64,000 nucleotides of DNA from JABDIP01 sp965237625 (GTDB lineage: Bacteria; Pseudomonadota; Alphaproteobacteria; DSM-16000; Inquilinaceae): the NCBI GenBank assembly GCA_965237625.1, contig CBDEGD010000026.1, positions 83,950 through 147,949 of the forward strand, written 5' to 3'. Below the pieces are notes generated by a model that was given only the letters and a program-made list of their open reading frames with translations, made no database searches and had not been told where the DNA came from. This document shows, in pieces, positions 44,649 to 53,097 of this stretch (position 1 is the first letter of the stretch; the number at the start of each line of letters is the position of its first letter). Made by a program: the position numbers and the translations under genes.

Positions 44649-47141
44649 ATGCGATCGACTGATGAACCGCGCCGGCTTGTGGCTGTTCTAGGGCCGACCA
44701 ACACCGGCAAGACCCATCTGGCGATCGACCGGATGCTGGGCTATCGGACCGGCATGATCGGCTTCCCGCTGCGGCTCTTGGCCCGGGAAAACTACGATCG
44801 AGTGGCGCGGATCAAGGGTTTGCGGCGTGTCGCATTGGTGACCGGCGAAGAGAAGATCATCCCGCCCGGCGCCGATTATTTCATCTGCACAGTGGAGAGC
44901 ATGCCGCTGGACCGGCCGGTCGAATTCCTGGCCGTGGACGAGATCCAGCTCTGCGCCGATCCCGAACGCGGCCACGTCTTCACCGACCGGCTGCTATCGG
45001 CGCGAGGCCAGTACGAGACCATGTTCCTGGGCGCCGATACGATTCGGCCCCTGCTGCGAAAACTGGTGCCCGACGCCGAATTCGATTCGCGGCCGCGATT
45101 CTCCAGCCTGACCCATACCGGGCATCGCAAGCTGACCCGGCTGCCGCCGCGCAGCGCCGTGGTGGCCTTCTCCGCCGCCGATGTTTACGAGACCGCCGAA
45201 CTGATCCGGCGTCAGCGCGGCGGCACCGCGGTCGTGCTGGGAGCGCTCAGCCCGCGGACCCGCAACGCCCAGGTCGGCATGTACCAGGCCGGCGAGGTCG
45301 ATTACCTGGTGGCCACCGATGCGATCGGCATGGGGCTCAACATGGATATCGACCATGTCGCCTTCGCCCGGCTGTCCAAATTCGACGGTCAGGTGGCACG
45401 CCGCCTGCGGCCGGCCGAGCTGGGGCAGATCGCCGGGCGCGCCGGACGGCACATGTCCGACGGCACCTTCGGCACCACCGGCGATGCCCCCGCCTTCGAC
45501 GAGGAGATGGTGGCGGCGGTCGAGTCCCACAGTTTCGAACCCTTGACCGCGCTGATGTGGCGTAGCGCCGAGCACGATTTCCGCAGCCCCGCCCTGTTGT
45601 TGAAAAGCCTGCGGGACCGACCGTCGTCGCGGGTGCTGCGCCGGGCGCCGGAGGCCGACGATCAGCGGGCCCTGTCCGCACTGATCCGGGACCCGGAGAT
45701 CGTTAAGCTCGCGGCCCATCCGGCGGCGACCCGTCTGCTTTGGGAAATCTGCCAGATTCCGGATTTCCGCAAGATCATGTCCGACGAGCACACCAGGCTG
45801 CTGGGCCGGCTCTACCGGCAATTGGCCGGCGAGGTCGGCGGCACCCTGGACGTGGACTGGGTAGCGAAACAGGTAACCCGGTTCGACCGCACCGATGGCG
45901 ATATCGATACACTGGTGGCGCGAATATCCCATGTTCGCACCTGGACCTATATCTCTCACCGGATCGATTGGCTGGCCGATCCGCCGCATTGGCAGGAGCG
46001 GACCCGGGCGATCGAAGACAGGCTTTCCGACGCCTTGCATGAAAGGCTGACGCAGCGCTTCGTCGACCGCCGTGCCACCGTCCTGGTGCAGCGGTTGGCC
46101 GAAGGCGGTGAGTTGACCGGGGCGGTGACCAGGGCCGGCGAGGTGCTGGTCGAAGGCGAATATGTCGGCCGGCTCGACGGCTTCCGCTTTGCCGCCGATG
46201 CCACGGTACAAAGAGAGGAAGCGCGCGCGTTGCTCAACGCCTCGCGCCGGGCGCTGCGCACCGAAATAGCCGCCCGTATCGGCCGCTTCGAGGCGGAGCC
46301 GGACAGTGCGTTTACCCTCGCCGAGGACGCCGCCGCGACGGTCCTGTGGAACGGCGATCGGGTTGCCCGACTATGTCCCGGGGCGGACCTTCTCAACCCG
46401 CAAATCCAGCCGCTCTCCAGCGATCTCCTCGAGCCTGCCGGCCGGGACCGCGTTGCGCTGCGCCTACAAAGCTGGCTAGAAGGACGGATCGGCCGGGCGA
46501 TCGGCCCGCTACTGACCCTGCGCGATGCGGATTTATCCGGCGCGGCGCGCGGAATCGCCTTTCAACTGGTCGAGCAGCTTGGCGCGCTCCGCCGGGTCGA
46601 ACTCGATCCGTTGATCGATGCGCTGTCCAAGACCAATCGTAAGGCGCTGGCGACGCTCGGGGTGCGTATTGGTGTCGCCCATATCTTCCTGCCCAAGATG
46701 CTCAAGCCCCGCGCCGCGGCGATATGCGCCCTGCTGTGGTCGGTGGCCCACCGCCGGCCGCAACCGGCGCTGCCGGCGCCTGGCAGCCTTTCGGTGGCGC
46801 GCGATATCGATACGCCGGACAGTTATTACCGGATTTGCGGCTATTGCCCGGCCGGCCGGCGGGCTGTCAGGCTCGACCGGCTGGAGGCGCTTGCCGGAGC
46901 GGCGGCCAAGCATCGCCGTGGCGGGTCGCTGGCGGCCACGCCGGAGCTTGCCCGGTTGGTTGGCGCACCGGTAGCGGAGCTGCCGGCCATATTGGCGCTG
47001 TTGGGGTATCGGGCGGCGCGCGATGCGGAGGGCGCGGTCACTTTCCGCCCGACGCGGCGGAAGGTGAAGCCGCGCCAGTCTCCAGGGGCGAATGCCGACT
47101 CGCCCTTCGCGCCGCTGCGCGCGCTACCGGGGGCGGATTGA
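44649..47141 (+). CDS. SUV3-like DEAD/DExH RNA helicase
   Basis: Superfamily 2 helicase orthologous in layout to mitochondrial SUV3, which acts in RNA turnover. Walker A GPTNTGKT (15-22), the SUV3-specific DEIQ box (97-100, followed by LCADPERGHVFTDRLL) and motif VI QIAGRAGRH (260-268) are intact. The C-terminal third carries two CxxC-like positions (ICGYCPAGRR) that could hold zinc. The ATG at 44649 begins just before motif I; the frame opens at 44280 inside the divergent gene. At 830 residues it is longer than yeast Suv3. It overlaps nothing and precedes hslR by seven bases. Confidence 0.92.
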   Translation: MRSTDEPRRLVAVLGPTNTGKTHLAIDRMLGYRTGMIGFPLRLLARENYDRVARIKGLRRVALVTGEEKIIPPGADYFICTVESMPLDRPVEFLAVDEIQLCADPERGHVFTDRLLSARGQYETMFLGADTIRPLLRKLVPDAEFDSRPRFSSLTHTGHRKLTRLPPRSAVVAFSAADVYETAELIRRQRGGTAVVLGALSPRTRNAQVGMYQAGEVDYLVATDAIGMGLNMDIDHVAFARLSKFDGQVARRLRPAELGQIAGRAGRHMSDGTFGTTGDAPAFDEEMVAAVESHSFEPLTALMWRSAEHDFRSPALLLKSLRDRPSSRVLRRAPEADDQRALSALIRDPEIVKLAAHPAATRLLWEICQIPDFRKIMSDEHTRLLGRLYRQLAGEVGGTLDVDWVAKQVTRFDRTDGDIDTLVARISHVRTWTYISHRIDWLADPPHWQERTRAIEDRLSDALHERLTQRFVDRRATVLVQRLAEGGELTGAVTRAGEVLVEGEYVGRLDGFRFAADATVQREEARALLNASRRALRTEIAARIGRFEAEPDSAFTLAEDAAATVLWNGDRVARLCPGADLLNPQIQPLSSDLLEPAGRDRVALRLQSWLEGRIGRAIGPLLTLRDADLSGAARGIAFQLVEQLGALRRVELDPLIDALSKTNRKALATLGVRIGVAHIFLPKMLKPRAAAICALLWSVAHRRPQPALPAPGSLSVARDIDTPDSYYRICGYCPAGRRAVRLDRLEALAGAAAKHRRGGSLAATPELARLVGAPVAELPAILALLGYRAARDAEGAVTFRPTRRKVKPRQSPGANADSPFAPLRALPGAD

Positions 47142-47148
47142 TCCCAAG

Positions 47149-47547
47149 ATGCCCGGCGACCCCACTCCGCGGATCGACAAATGGCTCTGGCACGCACGGT
47201 TTTTCAAGTCGCGCACCCAGGCGAGCGCCCTGTGCGCCGGCGGCAAGATCCGGGTGGATGGCAATGCGGTGGCCAAAGCCCATGCGCCGGTTCGGCCGGG
47301 TCAGGTTCTGACCTTCGTTCAGGGGAGTCACGTCCGCGTGATCAAAGTGCTGGCGATCGCAACCCGGCGCGGCCCGGCTACCGAAGCGCAGTGCCTCTAT
47401 GAGGATTTGTCGCCGCCGCAGCCGGAGACGGCGATGCCGCGCCCTGATGCTGTGGCCAGCGCACCGTCGGGCCGCCGTGACCGAGGTGCCGGGCGGCCGA
47501 CGAAAAGAGAGCGTCGCGATACCGATCGGCTCACCGATCGCAACTGA
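47149..47547 (+). CDS. hslR: S4-domain RNA-binding heat-shock protein 15 (HslR)
   Basis: Binds free 50S subunits carrying nascent chains and recycles them. The S4 domain is clear: RIDKWLWHARFFKSRTQASA, LCAGGKIRVDGNAVAKAH, VRPGQVLTF. The tail is basic and disordered (GRPTKRERRDTDRLTDRN), as in other HslR. The ATG at 47149 lies seven bases after the helicase stop, so they are probably co-transcribed. Confidence 0.93.
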   Translation: MPGDPTPRIDKWLWHARFFKSRTQASALCAGGKIRVDGNAVAKAHAPVRPGQVLTFVQGSHVRVIKVLAIATRRGPATEAQCLYEDLSPPQPETAMPRPDAVASAPSGRRDRGAGRPTKRERRDTDRLTDRN

Positions 47548-47661
47548 ACCGTCCGCGGCGCGCGGCGGGGTCGGGGCCGGGTGGGCACTCCTCCCGGCAT
47601 GTGCAAAACCCCAGTTTTCGTATGGTTGCGAGCAGGGTCCCGGAGTGCTAGCTAAGCGCCC

Positions 47662-48132
47662 ATGATAAACCGGCTTAAGGCGCTGTTAGCGGAGCGCGCA
47701 GCGCCAGCGGGCGCGGTGCACACCACCGACCAACTGCATCTTGCGGCGGCGGCCCTTCTGGTTGAGGCGGCCCGCATGGATGACAATGTCGATGCCGATG
47801 AGTTGGTGCGGATCGGCGAGTTGATCCAGTGGCGCTTTAAGCTGACGGAAGACGAAGCCGCCGAATTGGTCGTGGAGGCCGAGCGGGCGACGGAGGATGC
47901 GGTGGAGCTATACCGCTTCACGCGGGTCGTTCGGGATGCGTTCGGCCAGAACGAGCGGGTCCAGCTGGTTGAGATGCTCTGGGACGTGGCTTGTGCCGAT
48001 GGTGAGGTGCATGCCCTGGAAGCAAGCCTCTTGCGCCGGATTTGCGGGTTGCTCAATGTCAGCGATTCGCAGAGCGGGGCAGCCCGGAAGCGGGCGATTG
48101 GCCGTCACGGGATGGACGGCGGTATCGAATAA
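47662..48132 (+). CDS. TerB-like (tellurite-resistance B) family protein
   Basis: A 156-residue all-helical protein. The two TerB hallmarks are present: LLVEAARMDDNVDADELVRI and WDVACADGEVHALEASLLRR, each with an acidic loop that may bind a metal. Such stand-alone TerB proteins are common in alphaproteobacteria near hslR and fdxA. Tellurite resistance itself is not implied. Confidence 0.88.
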   Translation: MINRLKALLAERAAPAGAVHTTDQLHLAAAALLVEAARMDDNVDADELVRIGELIQWRFKLTEDEAAELVVEAERATEDAVELYRFTRVVRDAFGQNERVQLVEMLWDVACADGEVHALEASLLRRICGLLNVSDSQSGAARKRAIGRHGMDGGIE

Positions 48133-48154
48133 CGCGCGGCCCGAATTTGCGGTC

Positions 48155-48270
48155 CTAGAGCACGATGAGATTAGGTCAATTGACCTAATCTCTGAATCGT
48201 CCTCTAGATCATTTGAGGTGAGTGGGATTCATATTTGAAGTCGAATCGACTTCAAATCATCCCGCTCTAG
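48155..48270. repeat. CTAG-bounded double-palindrome repeat, copy 1
   Basis: A 116-bp element starting and ending in CTAG, with an internal CTAG at 48204-48207. It contains TTAGGTCA/TGACCTAA around AT and ATTTGAAGTCG/CGACTTCAAAT. A second copy lies at 62840-62955. It sits between the TerB-like gene and fdxA. Confidence 0.9.
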
Positions 48271-48307
48271 GCGGCATACGCATATTCGATTTATTTGGAG
48301 GGCAATC

Positions 48308-48649
48308 GTGCCTTACGTTGTGACCGAGACCTGCATCAAGTGCAAATACACCGACTGCGTGGAAGTGTGCCCGGTGGATTGCTTCTATGAAGGCGAGAAC
48401 ATGCTGGTCATCCATCCGGACGAGTGCATCGATTGCGGCGTATGCGAACCGGAGTGCCCGATCGAGGCCATCAAGCCCGATACCGAGGTCGATGCGGCGG
48501 AGAAATGGCTGGAAATCAACCGTCAATATTCGGAAGCGTGGCCGAACATCACCCGAAAGAAGGACCCGCTGGCCGATGCAGATGACTGGCAGGCGACCCC
48601 GGACAAGTTCGAGAAACATTTCAGCACAAAGCCGGGCGAAGGCGAATAA
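48308..48649 (+). CDS. fdxA: 7Fe ferredoxin FdxA
   Basis: Small electron carrier with one [3Fe-4S] and one [4Fe-4S] cluster. Cysteines at 9, 17 and 21 and at 40, 43, 46 and 50 occur in ETCIKCKYTDCVEVCPVDC and DECIDCGVCEPECP; the extra C12 is typical of this type. GTG start with GGAGGG seven bases upstream. The C-terminal extension (KWLEINRQYSEAWPNI) is the usual FdxA tail. At 113 residues it is full length and lies upstream of carD, a conserved arrangement. Confidence 0.96.
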   Translation: MPYVVTETCIKCKYTDCVEVCPVDCFYEGENMLVIHPDECIDCGVCEPECPIEAIKPDTEVDAAEKWLEINRQYSEAWPNITRKKDPLADADDWQATPDKFEKHFSTKPGEGE

Positions 48650-48966
48650 CCAAGCCGCAATTGACGACGATTCATTGCGCAGTTAATCGAATTCGGTGAA
48701 ATCTTATCGCAACCCTTTATAACGACGACATTTTACGCTATATTGTCTGCATAAGCCGGTCGCGATGAACGACCGGTCCCTTCATTTGGCGGACCTAGTC
48801 CCCCTCCCGAAGCCGGTCCCCAACGGGGCCGCTCCGCAGAATGCGGACGGTGAGGTTCGTCTTTATGGCTGGGGTGGGCCGCGACTAAGCGCCTTTCAAG
48901 GTGTTATCGCAATGCGTTCGGTGGCTTGGGCGCACTTTGGTGAAACTGTGGGGCAGAGTTAGCTGG
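48650..48966. other. fdxA-carD intergenic region
   Basis: The 317 bases before carD probably hold its promoter; an AT-rich patch with TATATT lies near 48739-48745. A 65-codon plus-strand frame at 48765-48962 has no ribosome-binding site or recognisable features and is not called. Confidence 0.5.
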
Positions 48967-49467
48967 ATGTCGCATCAACTTGAATACAGCGTCGGTGATT
49001 ACGTGGTCTACCCCGCCCATGGCGTGGGTCGTATTGCCGGCATCGAGACCCACCGGGTGGGCGAAATGGAAGTTGAGCTCTACGCGATCAACTTCGACAA
49101 GGAGCGCATGACGCTCAAGGTCCCAACCGGTAAGGCCGAAAAGGCCGGCTTGCGGAAATTGAGCTCGAAGGATCGCATCAAGACGGCGATGGAGACCTTG
49201 AAGGGCCGAAGCCGCGTGCGCCGGACGATGTGGAGTCGTCGCGCTCAGGAATATGAGGCGAAGATCAACTCCGGCGATCCTGTATCGATCGCCGAAGTGG
49301 TGCGGGACTTGCACCGTGCCGCCGATCAGCCGGAGCAATCCTACAGCGAACGGCAGATCTATCAGGCAGCGCTGGAGCGCTTGTCGCGGGAACTCGCAGC
49401 GGTCGAGAAGATCGACGAGATCCGGGCGACCGAGCGTCTCGAGCAGGTCCTGATGAAAGTTGCGTAA
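48967..49467 (+). CDS. carD: CarD-family transcriptional regulator
   Basis: RNA-polymerase-binding regulator that stabilises the open complex at rRNA and other promoters. The N-terminal RNAP-interaction domain has FSVGD-like YSVGDYVVYPAHGVGRIAGI and the C-terminal helical DNA-binding domain contains RRTMWSRRAQEYEAKINSGD. The ATG at 48967 starts MSHQLEYSVGD, the common N-terminus. At 166 residues it is full length. A hairpin at 49508-49539 likely ends its transcript. Confidence 0.95.
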   Translation: MSHQLEYSVGDYVVYPAHGVGRIAGIETHRVGEMEVELYAINFDKERMTLKVPTGKAEKAGLRKLSSKDRIKTAMETLKGRSRVRRTMWSRRAQEYEAKINSGDPVSIAEVVRDLHRAADQPEQSYSERQIYQAALERLSRELAAVEKIDEIRATERLEQVLMKVA

Positions 49468-49507
49468 TACGCCAGGCCGGTTCGCCGGCACTGGATATTC
49501 CCATGGC

Positions 49508-49539
49508 AAACGGCCGCCCGGATCGTCGGGCGGCCGTTT
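49508..49539 (+). terminator. Hairpin after carD
   Basis: AAACGGCCGCCCG (49508-49520) and CGGGCGGCCGTTT (49527-49539) form a perfect 13-bp stem with a 6-base loop 40 bases after the carD stop. The 3' side ends in only three T, so it is a strong hairpin with a weak U-tract. Confidence 0.75.
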
Positions 49540-49552
49540 GGCTGTGTGGTAT

Positions 49553-49577
49553 CCGGGCGGGGGAGCGGGCTGGTGCC
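49553..49577. repeat. Partial copy of the GC-rich palindrome found at 55115
   Basis: These 25 bases match 55182-55206 with one mismatch, but the opposite arm is missing, so this is a half-element between carD and the phosphatase-like gene. Confidence 0.65.
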
Positions 49578-49719
49578 GACTTCCGCGTCAGCGGTAGATG
49601 TGCTGAAGCAGACCCTGGCGCCCCTCCCGTGAATTGCCGCTTTTCCCCTTGCGCGTTCCAGCTACACTGGCGCGATTCGTAGGGCTTTGTGACGCATTGA
49701 ATAATTAGCGGCAATCAAC

Positions 49720-50523
49720 TTGAGTTCCGATAGCGCAAAATTCGCACAGCTTGGCCGGCCTGCACGGATTTGGGCGGTGTCCGCAATTCATGGCGATGCC
49801 GACCGGCTTGGCGTGCTGCATGACCATCTGGCTTCCCAGTTCAAGGTCGGCGACCGGGTCGTCTATCTCGGCAATCTGATCGGGCGTGGCGCGGCAGTGC
49901 GCGGGACTTTCACGGAATTGCTCACATTCCGGCGGGACGTGATGGCGATCCCGGGTGTCCTGGCGAGCGACATGGTGTATCTGCGCGGCGCACAGGAGGA
50001 GATGTGGCAGAAGCTGTTGCAACTGCAATTCGCCCCCAACCCCCAGGACGTCCTGCGCTGGATGCTGGGCCAAGGAGTGGAATCCACGTTGCGCGCCTAT
50101 GGCGGCAATCCGGAAGCCGGCCTGTCCGCGGCGCGTGAAGGCGCGGTGCAACTGACCCGCTGGACCAACGAGTTGAGGTCGGCGATGCGCGATTCCGCCG
50201 GCCATAACAACCTGTTTACCGCGCTGCGGCGGGCCGCCTTCACCCAGGATGGCGCGGTGCTGTTCGTCAGCGCCGGGATCGACCCGGCCCGCCCCCTGCC
50301 CGCACAGGGCGACAGTTTCTGGTGGGGGACGGCCGGTTTCGACGATCTGACCGAGCCCTATTTCGGATGCCGCAAGGTGATCCGCGGCTTCGACCCGGCC
50401 AATGGTGGCGTCGTGGTCGGCGAAGTCACCGCCACCCTGGACAGCGGGTGCGGTCGTGGCGGCACGCTGACGGCGGCGCAGATCGGCGCTGACGGCCAGG
50501 TGTTGGAGCTTCTGCAGGCCTGA
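49720..50523 (+). CDS. Metallophosphatase-fold pseudoenzyme upstream of rpoH
   Basis: A 267-residue protein with the outline of a calcineurin-like (PrpE/ApaH-type) phosphatase but almost none of its metal ligands. SDIHG is SAIHG (21-25, only H24 kept), LGDxxDRG is LGNLIGRG (50-57), GNHE is GAQE (90-93), the HAG histidine is S184, and GHT is GEV (234-236). The terminal DSGCGRGG (241-248) is retained. TTG start with a weak ribosome-binding site. It precedes rpoH in the same direction. Catalysis is unlikely; a ligand- or protein-binding role is inferred. Confidence 0.82.
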   Translation: MSSDSAKFAQLGRPARIWAVSAIHGDADRLGVLHDHLASQFKVGDRVVYLGNLIGRGAAVRGTFTELLTFRRDVMAIPGVLASDMVYLRGAQEEMWQKLLQLQFAPNPQDVLRWMLGQGVESTLRAYGGNPEAGLSAAREGAVQLTRWTNELRSAMRDSAGHNNLFTALRRAAFTQDGAVLFVSAGIDPARPLPAQGDSFWWGTAGFDDLTEPYFGCRKVIRGFDPANGGVVVGEVTATLDSGCGRGGTLTAAQIGADGQVLELLQA

Positions 50524-50589
50524 CGACCCCTGTCGGCGCCACTGTCCACGCCCCTGGGTCGTCACCCTCTTCCCGATCGTCGCAAAACT

Positions 50590-50619
50590 TTGACGAACTT
50601 TTTTCAATTTGGATAAATC
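50590..50619 (+). promoter_or_regulatory. Candidate rpoH promoter
   Basis: TTGACG (50590-50595) and TAAATC (50614-50619) are spaced 18 bases apart about 80 bases before the rpoH ATG, in an AT-rich patch. It is a plausible vegetative promoter and has no further support. Confidence 0.4.
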
Positions 50620-50701
50620 CGATCTGTCGCCGATGCCGTATATTGTTTAGATGAGTTCTAATCAGCACGATTGAACCTTGTTAGAGTTTCGGGGAACTGG
50701 C

Positions 50702-51586
50702 ATGGCGCATATCGACGGATCCGAGACCCGGCGCTCGAATCTGGCTTTCATCAGGAAATCCATGTCGGAACCGCTGCTGGCCCGGGACCACGAGCTCAAT
50801 CTTGCGCGTCAATGGCGTGACTCTCAGAACGAGGCGGCCTTGCACGAGTTGGTGCGGTCGTACACGAGGTTGGTGATCAGCGCCGCATCGCGCTTTCGCA
50901 ATTACGGGCTGCCCATGGCCGATCTGATTCAGGAGGGCAATGTGGGCCTGATGCAGGCCGCCGCGCGGTTCGAGCCCAGCCGGGAGGTCCGGTTTTCCAC
51001 CTACGCCACCTGGTGGATTCGCTCGGCCATGCAGGATTTCGTTCTGCGCAACTGGTCGATCGTGCGGACCGGCACGACCGCGGCCCAAAAGTCCCTGTTC
51101 TTCAACCTTCGGCGGCTGCAGGCCCGGATCGAGAAAGTCGGCGCCAATCGTCTTTCCCATGATGGGCGTGAGAAGATCGCCAAGGCGCTCAATGTGAGGG
51201 TGGGCGACGTCGAGTCGATGGAAATGCGAATGTCCGGCGGCGATCAGTCGCTCAATACGCCGATGACCCTGACTGGAGATCTCGACTGGCAGGACACGCT
51301 GGCGGACGAGCGGCCGTCGCCGGAGGATGTGGTCATCGGCATGCGCGATGGCGCGACGCGGTCGCAGTGGCTGTCGGAGGCGATCGGGCAGCTCAGCCCG
51401 CGTGAGCAGACCATCATCCGACGCCGGCGGTTGCGGGAGAATGGCGACACGCTTGAAAAGCTGGGCCAGCAATTGGGCGTCAGCAAGGAGCGGATCCGCC
51501 AACTCGAGCACAGGGCGCTACTGAAGATGCGCGACTTCCTGAAGACCCGGGTACAGACCACTGACGAACTTCTGGTCGGGCAGTAG
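50702..51586 (+). CDS. rpoH: RNA polymerase sigma-32 factor RpoH
   Basis: Heat-shock sigma factor. Region 2 has YGLPMADLIQEGNVGLMQAA and RFSTYATWWIRSAMQDFVL; the RpoH box is QKSLFFNLR (129-137), which is diagnostic; region 4 has LGQQLGVSKERIRQLEHRAL. The ATG at 50702 (MAHIDGSETRRS) follows CGGGGA. At 294 residues it is full length. Alphaproteobacteria often have several rpoH paralogues and this may be one of them. Confidence 0.95.
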   Translation: MAHIDGSETRRSNLAFIRKSMSEPLLARDHELNLARQWRDSQNEAALHELVRSYTRLVISAASRFRNYGLPMADLIQEGNVGLMQAAARFEPSREVRFSTYATWWIRSAMQDFVLRNWSIVRTGTTAAQKSLFFNLRRLQARIEKVGANRLSHDGREKIAKALNVRVGDVESMEMRMSGGDQSLNTPMTLTGDLDWQDTLADERPSPEDVVIGMRDGATRSQWLSEAIGQLSPREQTIIRRRRLRENGDTLEKLGQQLGVSKERIRQLEHRALLKMRDFLKTRVQTTDELLVGQ

Positions 51587-51608
51587 ACGCCGGACCGGAG
51601 GCGCAGCC

Positions 51609-53090
51609 CTAATTCACGATCAATTTCACTTTCTGCCCGGCTTGCAGGGCGCCGCCGGAATCCAATCCGTTCAGCACCAGGAAGCGTTCCAGTTTGAAGT
51701 CGTCGAAGGCCATGCGCCGGGACAGGGCCGCTGCGGTATCGCCGCGACGCACCGTCACGATCTCGATACGCCGATGACGGATCGCCGACCGCTCCGAGCG
51801 GGATAGCCGGCGGAAGCTGAATGTCGTCTGCCGCAAGGCCGTCTCCAACCGGGCGGTCCGGTCCGGCGGGGTCAGGAAAGCGAAACGGGAAATGCGGTCC
51901 TGGTCCGATTGGATGGCAATCAGCCGGGCATCCCGGACGCCGGCCCTGGTATTGATCCGCAGGGTTCCGGTGGCCGCCGGAAAACCATTGACGTCGAAGG
52001 CCTGCAGCCCGCTGAAGGCGGCGCCCCGCGCCCATTCCTCGGTCAGATAGCGGGTCGGCGAATTCGCCGCTCGCGGCGACACGATGTCGAAGACGATCTG
52101 GCTTCCGGCATTGTCGGCGCCGACGATCCGGCTACCGCTCTGCCCGAGCCGGAACCCACGCGGCGCCTCCCAACGGATGCCCTCTTCCGGATGCGACATA
52201 ACGGTCCCGTCGATGAAGCCGTCCCGTCCGGATCCGCCCCACAGCATTCCATCGATCGCCGACAGATAAGCGTCGCGGTCCCGCCGGCTGTGCCGACCCG
52301 GCGATTGGGCCGCCAGGGCGCTGGCCTGCCGGACCCGGTCCTCGGTGCGCGGATGGGACGACAGATAGGCCGGACGGCTGGCGCCGGTCGATCGTCCATC
52401 GATCCGGGCATCCAATTCGGTGTCGCGGCCAAGCTGCCGCAGGAAACTGCTCATGGCGTACGGGTCGTATCCGGCGGCCGCCAGATAGCGGATGCCGATG
52501 GCATCGGCCTCGGATTCCTGGTCCCGCCCGTAGCTCAGCAAATAGATCTGGGCGCCGCTACCGGCCAGCTCCGCCAGTTCGGCATTGCCGGTCAGGCCCC
52601 CTAGAAGGCCGGCGCTGAGCTGCGCCAGCGTGGCCTGGCTGTAGCGTTCGGCGCTGTGGCGGGCGGTGACATGGGCGATCTCATGGGCCATGACGCCGGC
52701 CAGTTCCGCCTCGTCGTTCATCAGGGCCAGCAGGCCGCGGGTCACCGTGACGTATCCGCCCGGCAGTGCAAACGCATTCGGCAAATCGCTGTTCAGCACG
52801 GTGAATCGATAGGGCTGGTTCGCCGCGCCGGTCGCCCGCAGGACGCCAAGGCCGACCCGCTCCACATAGGCCGACAGCGCCGGATCCTCATAAGCCCCAC
52901 CGAACTGCTCCACCAGACGCGGGAATTCCCGCCGGCCGGTGGCGGCCTCCTGCTGTGGAGACATCAGCGAGAATTGCTGGCGGCCGGTTGTCGGGTTGAC
53001 CGTGCAGGCGCCAAGGGCCGTCGCCAATGCCACGAAGGTCAATGCTGCCCGGCCGATCCGGCCGCCGCTGATCCAGCGCGATCTCGTCAT
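51609..53090 (-). CDS. BepA-like M48 zinc metalloprotease lipoprotein with C-terminal LysM-like domain
   Basis: Periplasmic protease-chaperone related to BepA/YfgC, active in outer-membrane protein quality control. The lipobox ALGAC (C29) predicts lipid anchoring. HEIAH (136-140) with the downstream ESEADAIG provides the zinc ligands. After the peptidase comes a domain of about 160 residues and a LysM-like end (VRRGDTAAALSRRMAFDD ... GALQAGQKVKLIV). At 493 residues it lacks the TPR tail of E. coli BepA. Seven bases separate it from the upstream nuclease gene. Confidence 0.9.
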   Translation of the reverse strand: MTRSRWISGGRIGRAALTFVALATALGACTVNPTTGRQQFSLMSPQQEAATGRREFPRLVEQFGGAYEDPALSAYVERVGLGVLRATGAANQPYRFTVLNSDLPNAFALPGGYVTVTRGLLALMNDEAELAGVMAHEIAHVTARHSAERYSQATLAQLSAGLLGGLTGNAELAELAGSGAQIYLLSYGRDQESEADAIGIRYLAAAGYDPYAMSSFLRQLGRDTELDARIDGRSTGASRPAYLSSHPRTEDRVRQASALAAQSPGRHSRRDRDAYLSAIDGMLWGGSGRDGFIDGTVMSHPEEGIRWEAPRGFRLGQSGSRIVGADNAGSQIVFDIVSPRAANSPTRYLTEEWARGAAFSGLQAFDVNGFPAATGTLRINTRAGVRDARLIAIQSDQDRISRFAFLTPPDRTARLETALRQTTFSFRRLSRSERSAIRHRRIEIVTVRRGDTAAALSRRMAFDDFKLERFLVLNGLDSGGALQAGQKVKLIVN

Positions 53091-53097
53091 TCCGCAA

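Noticed and set aside
48765..48962. A 65-codon plus-strand frame before carD
   Set aside because: It overlaps the carD leader, lacks a ribosome-binding site and has no recognisable feature.
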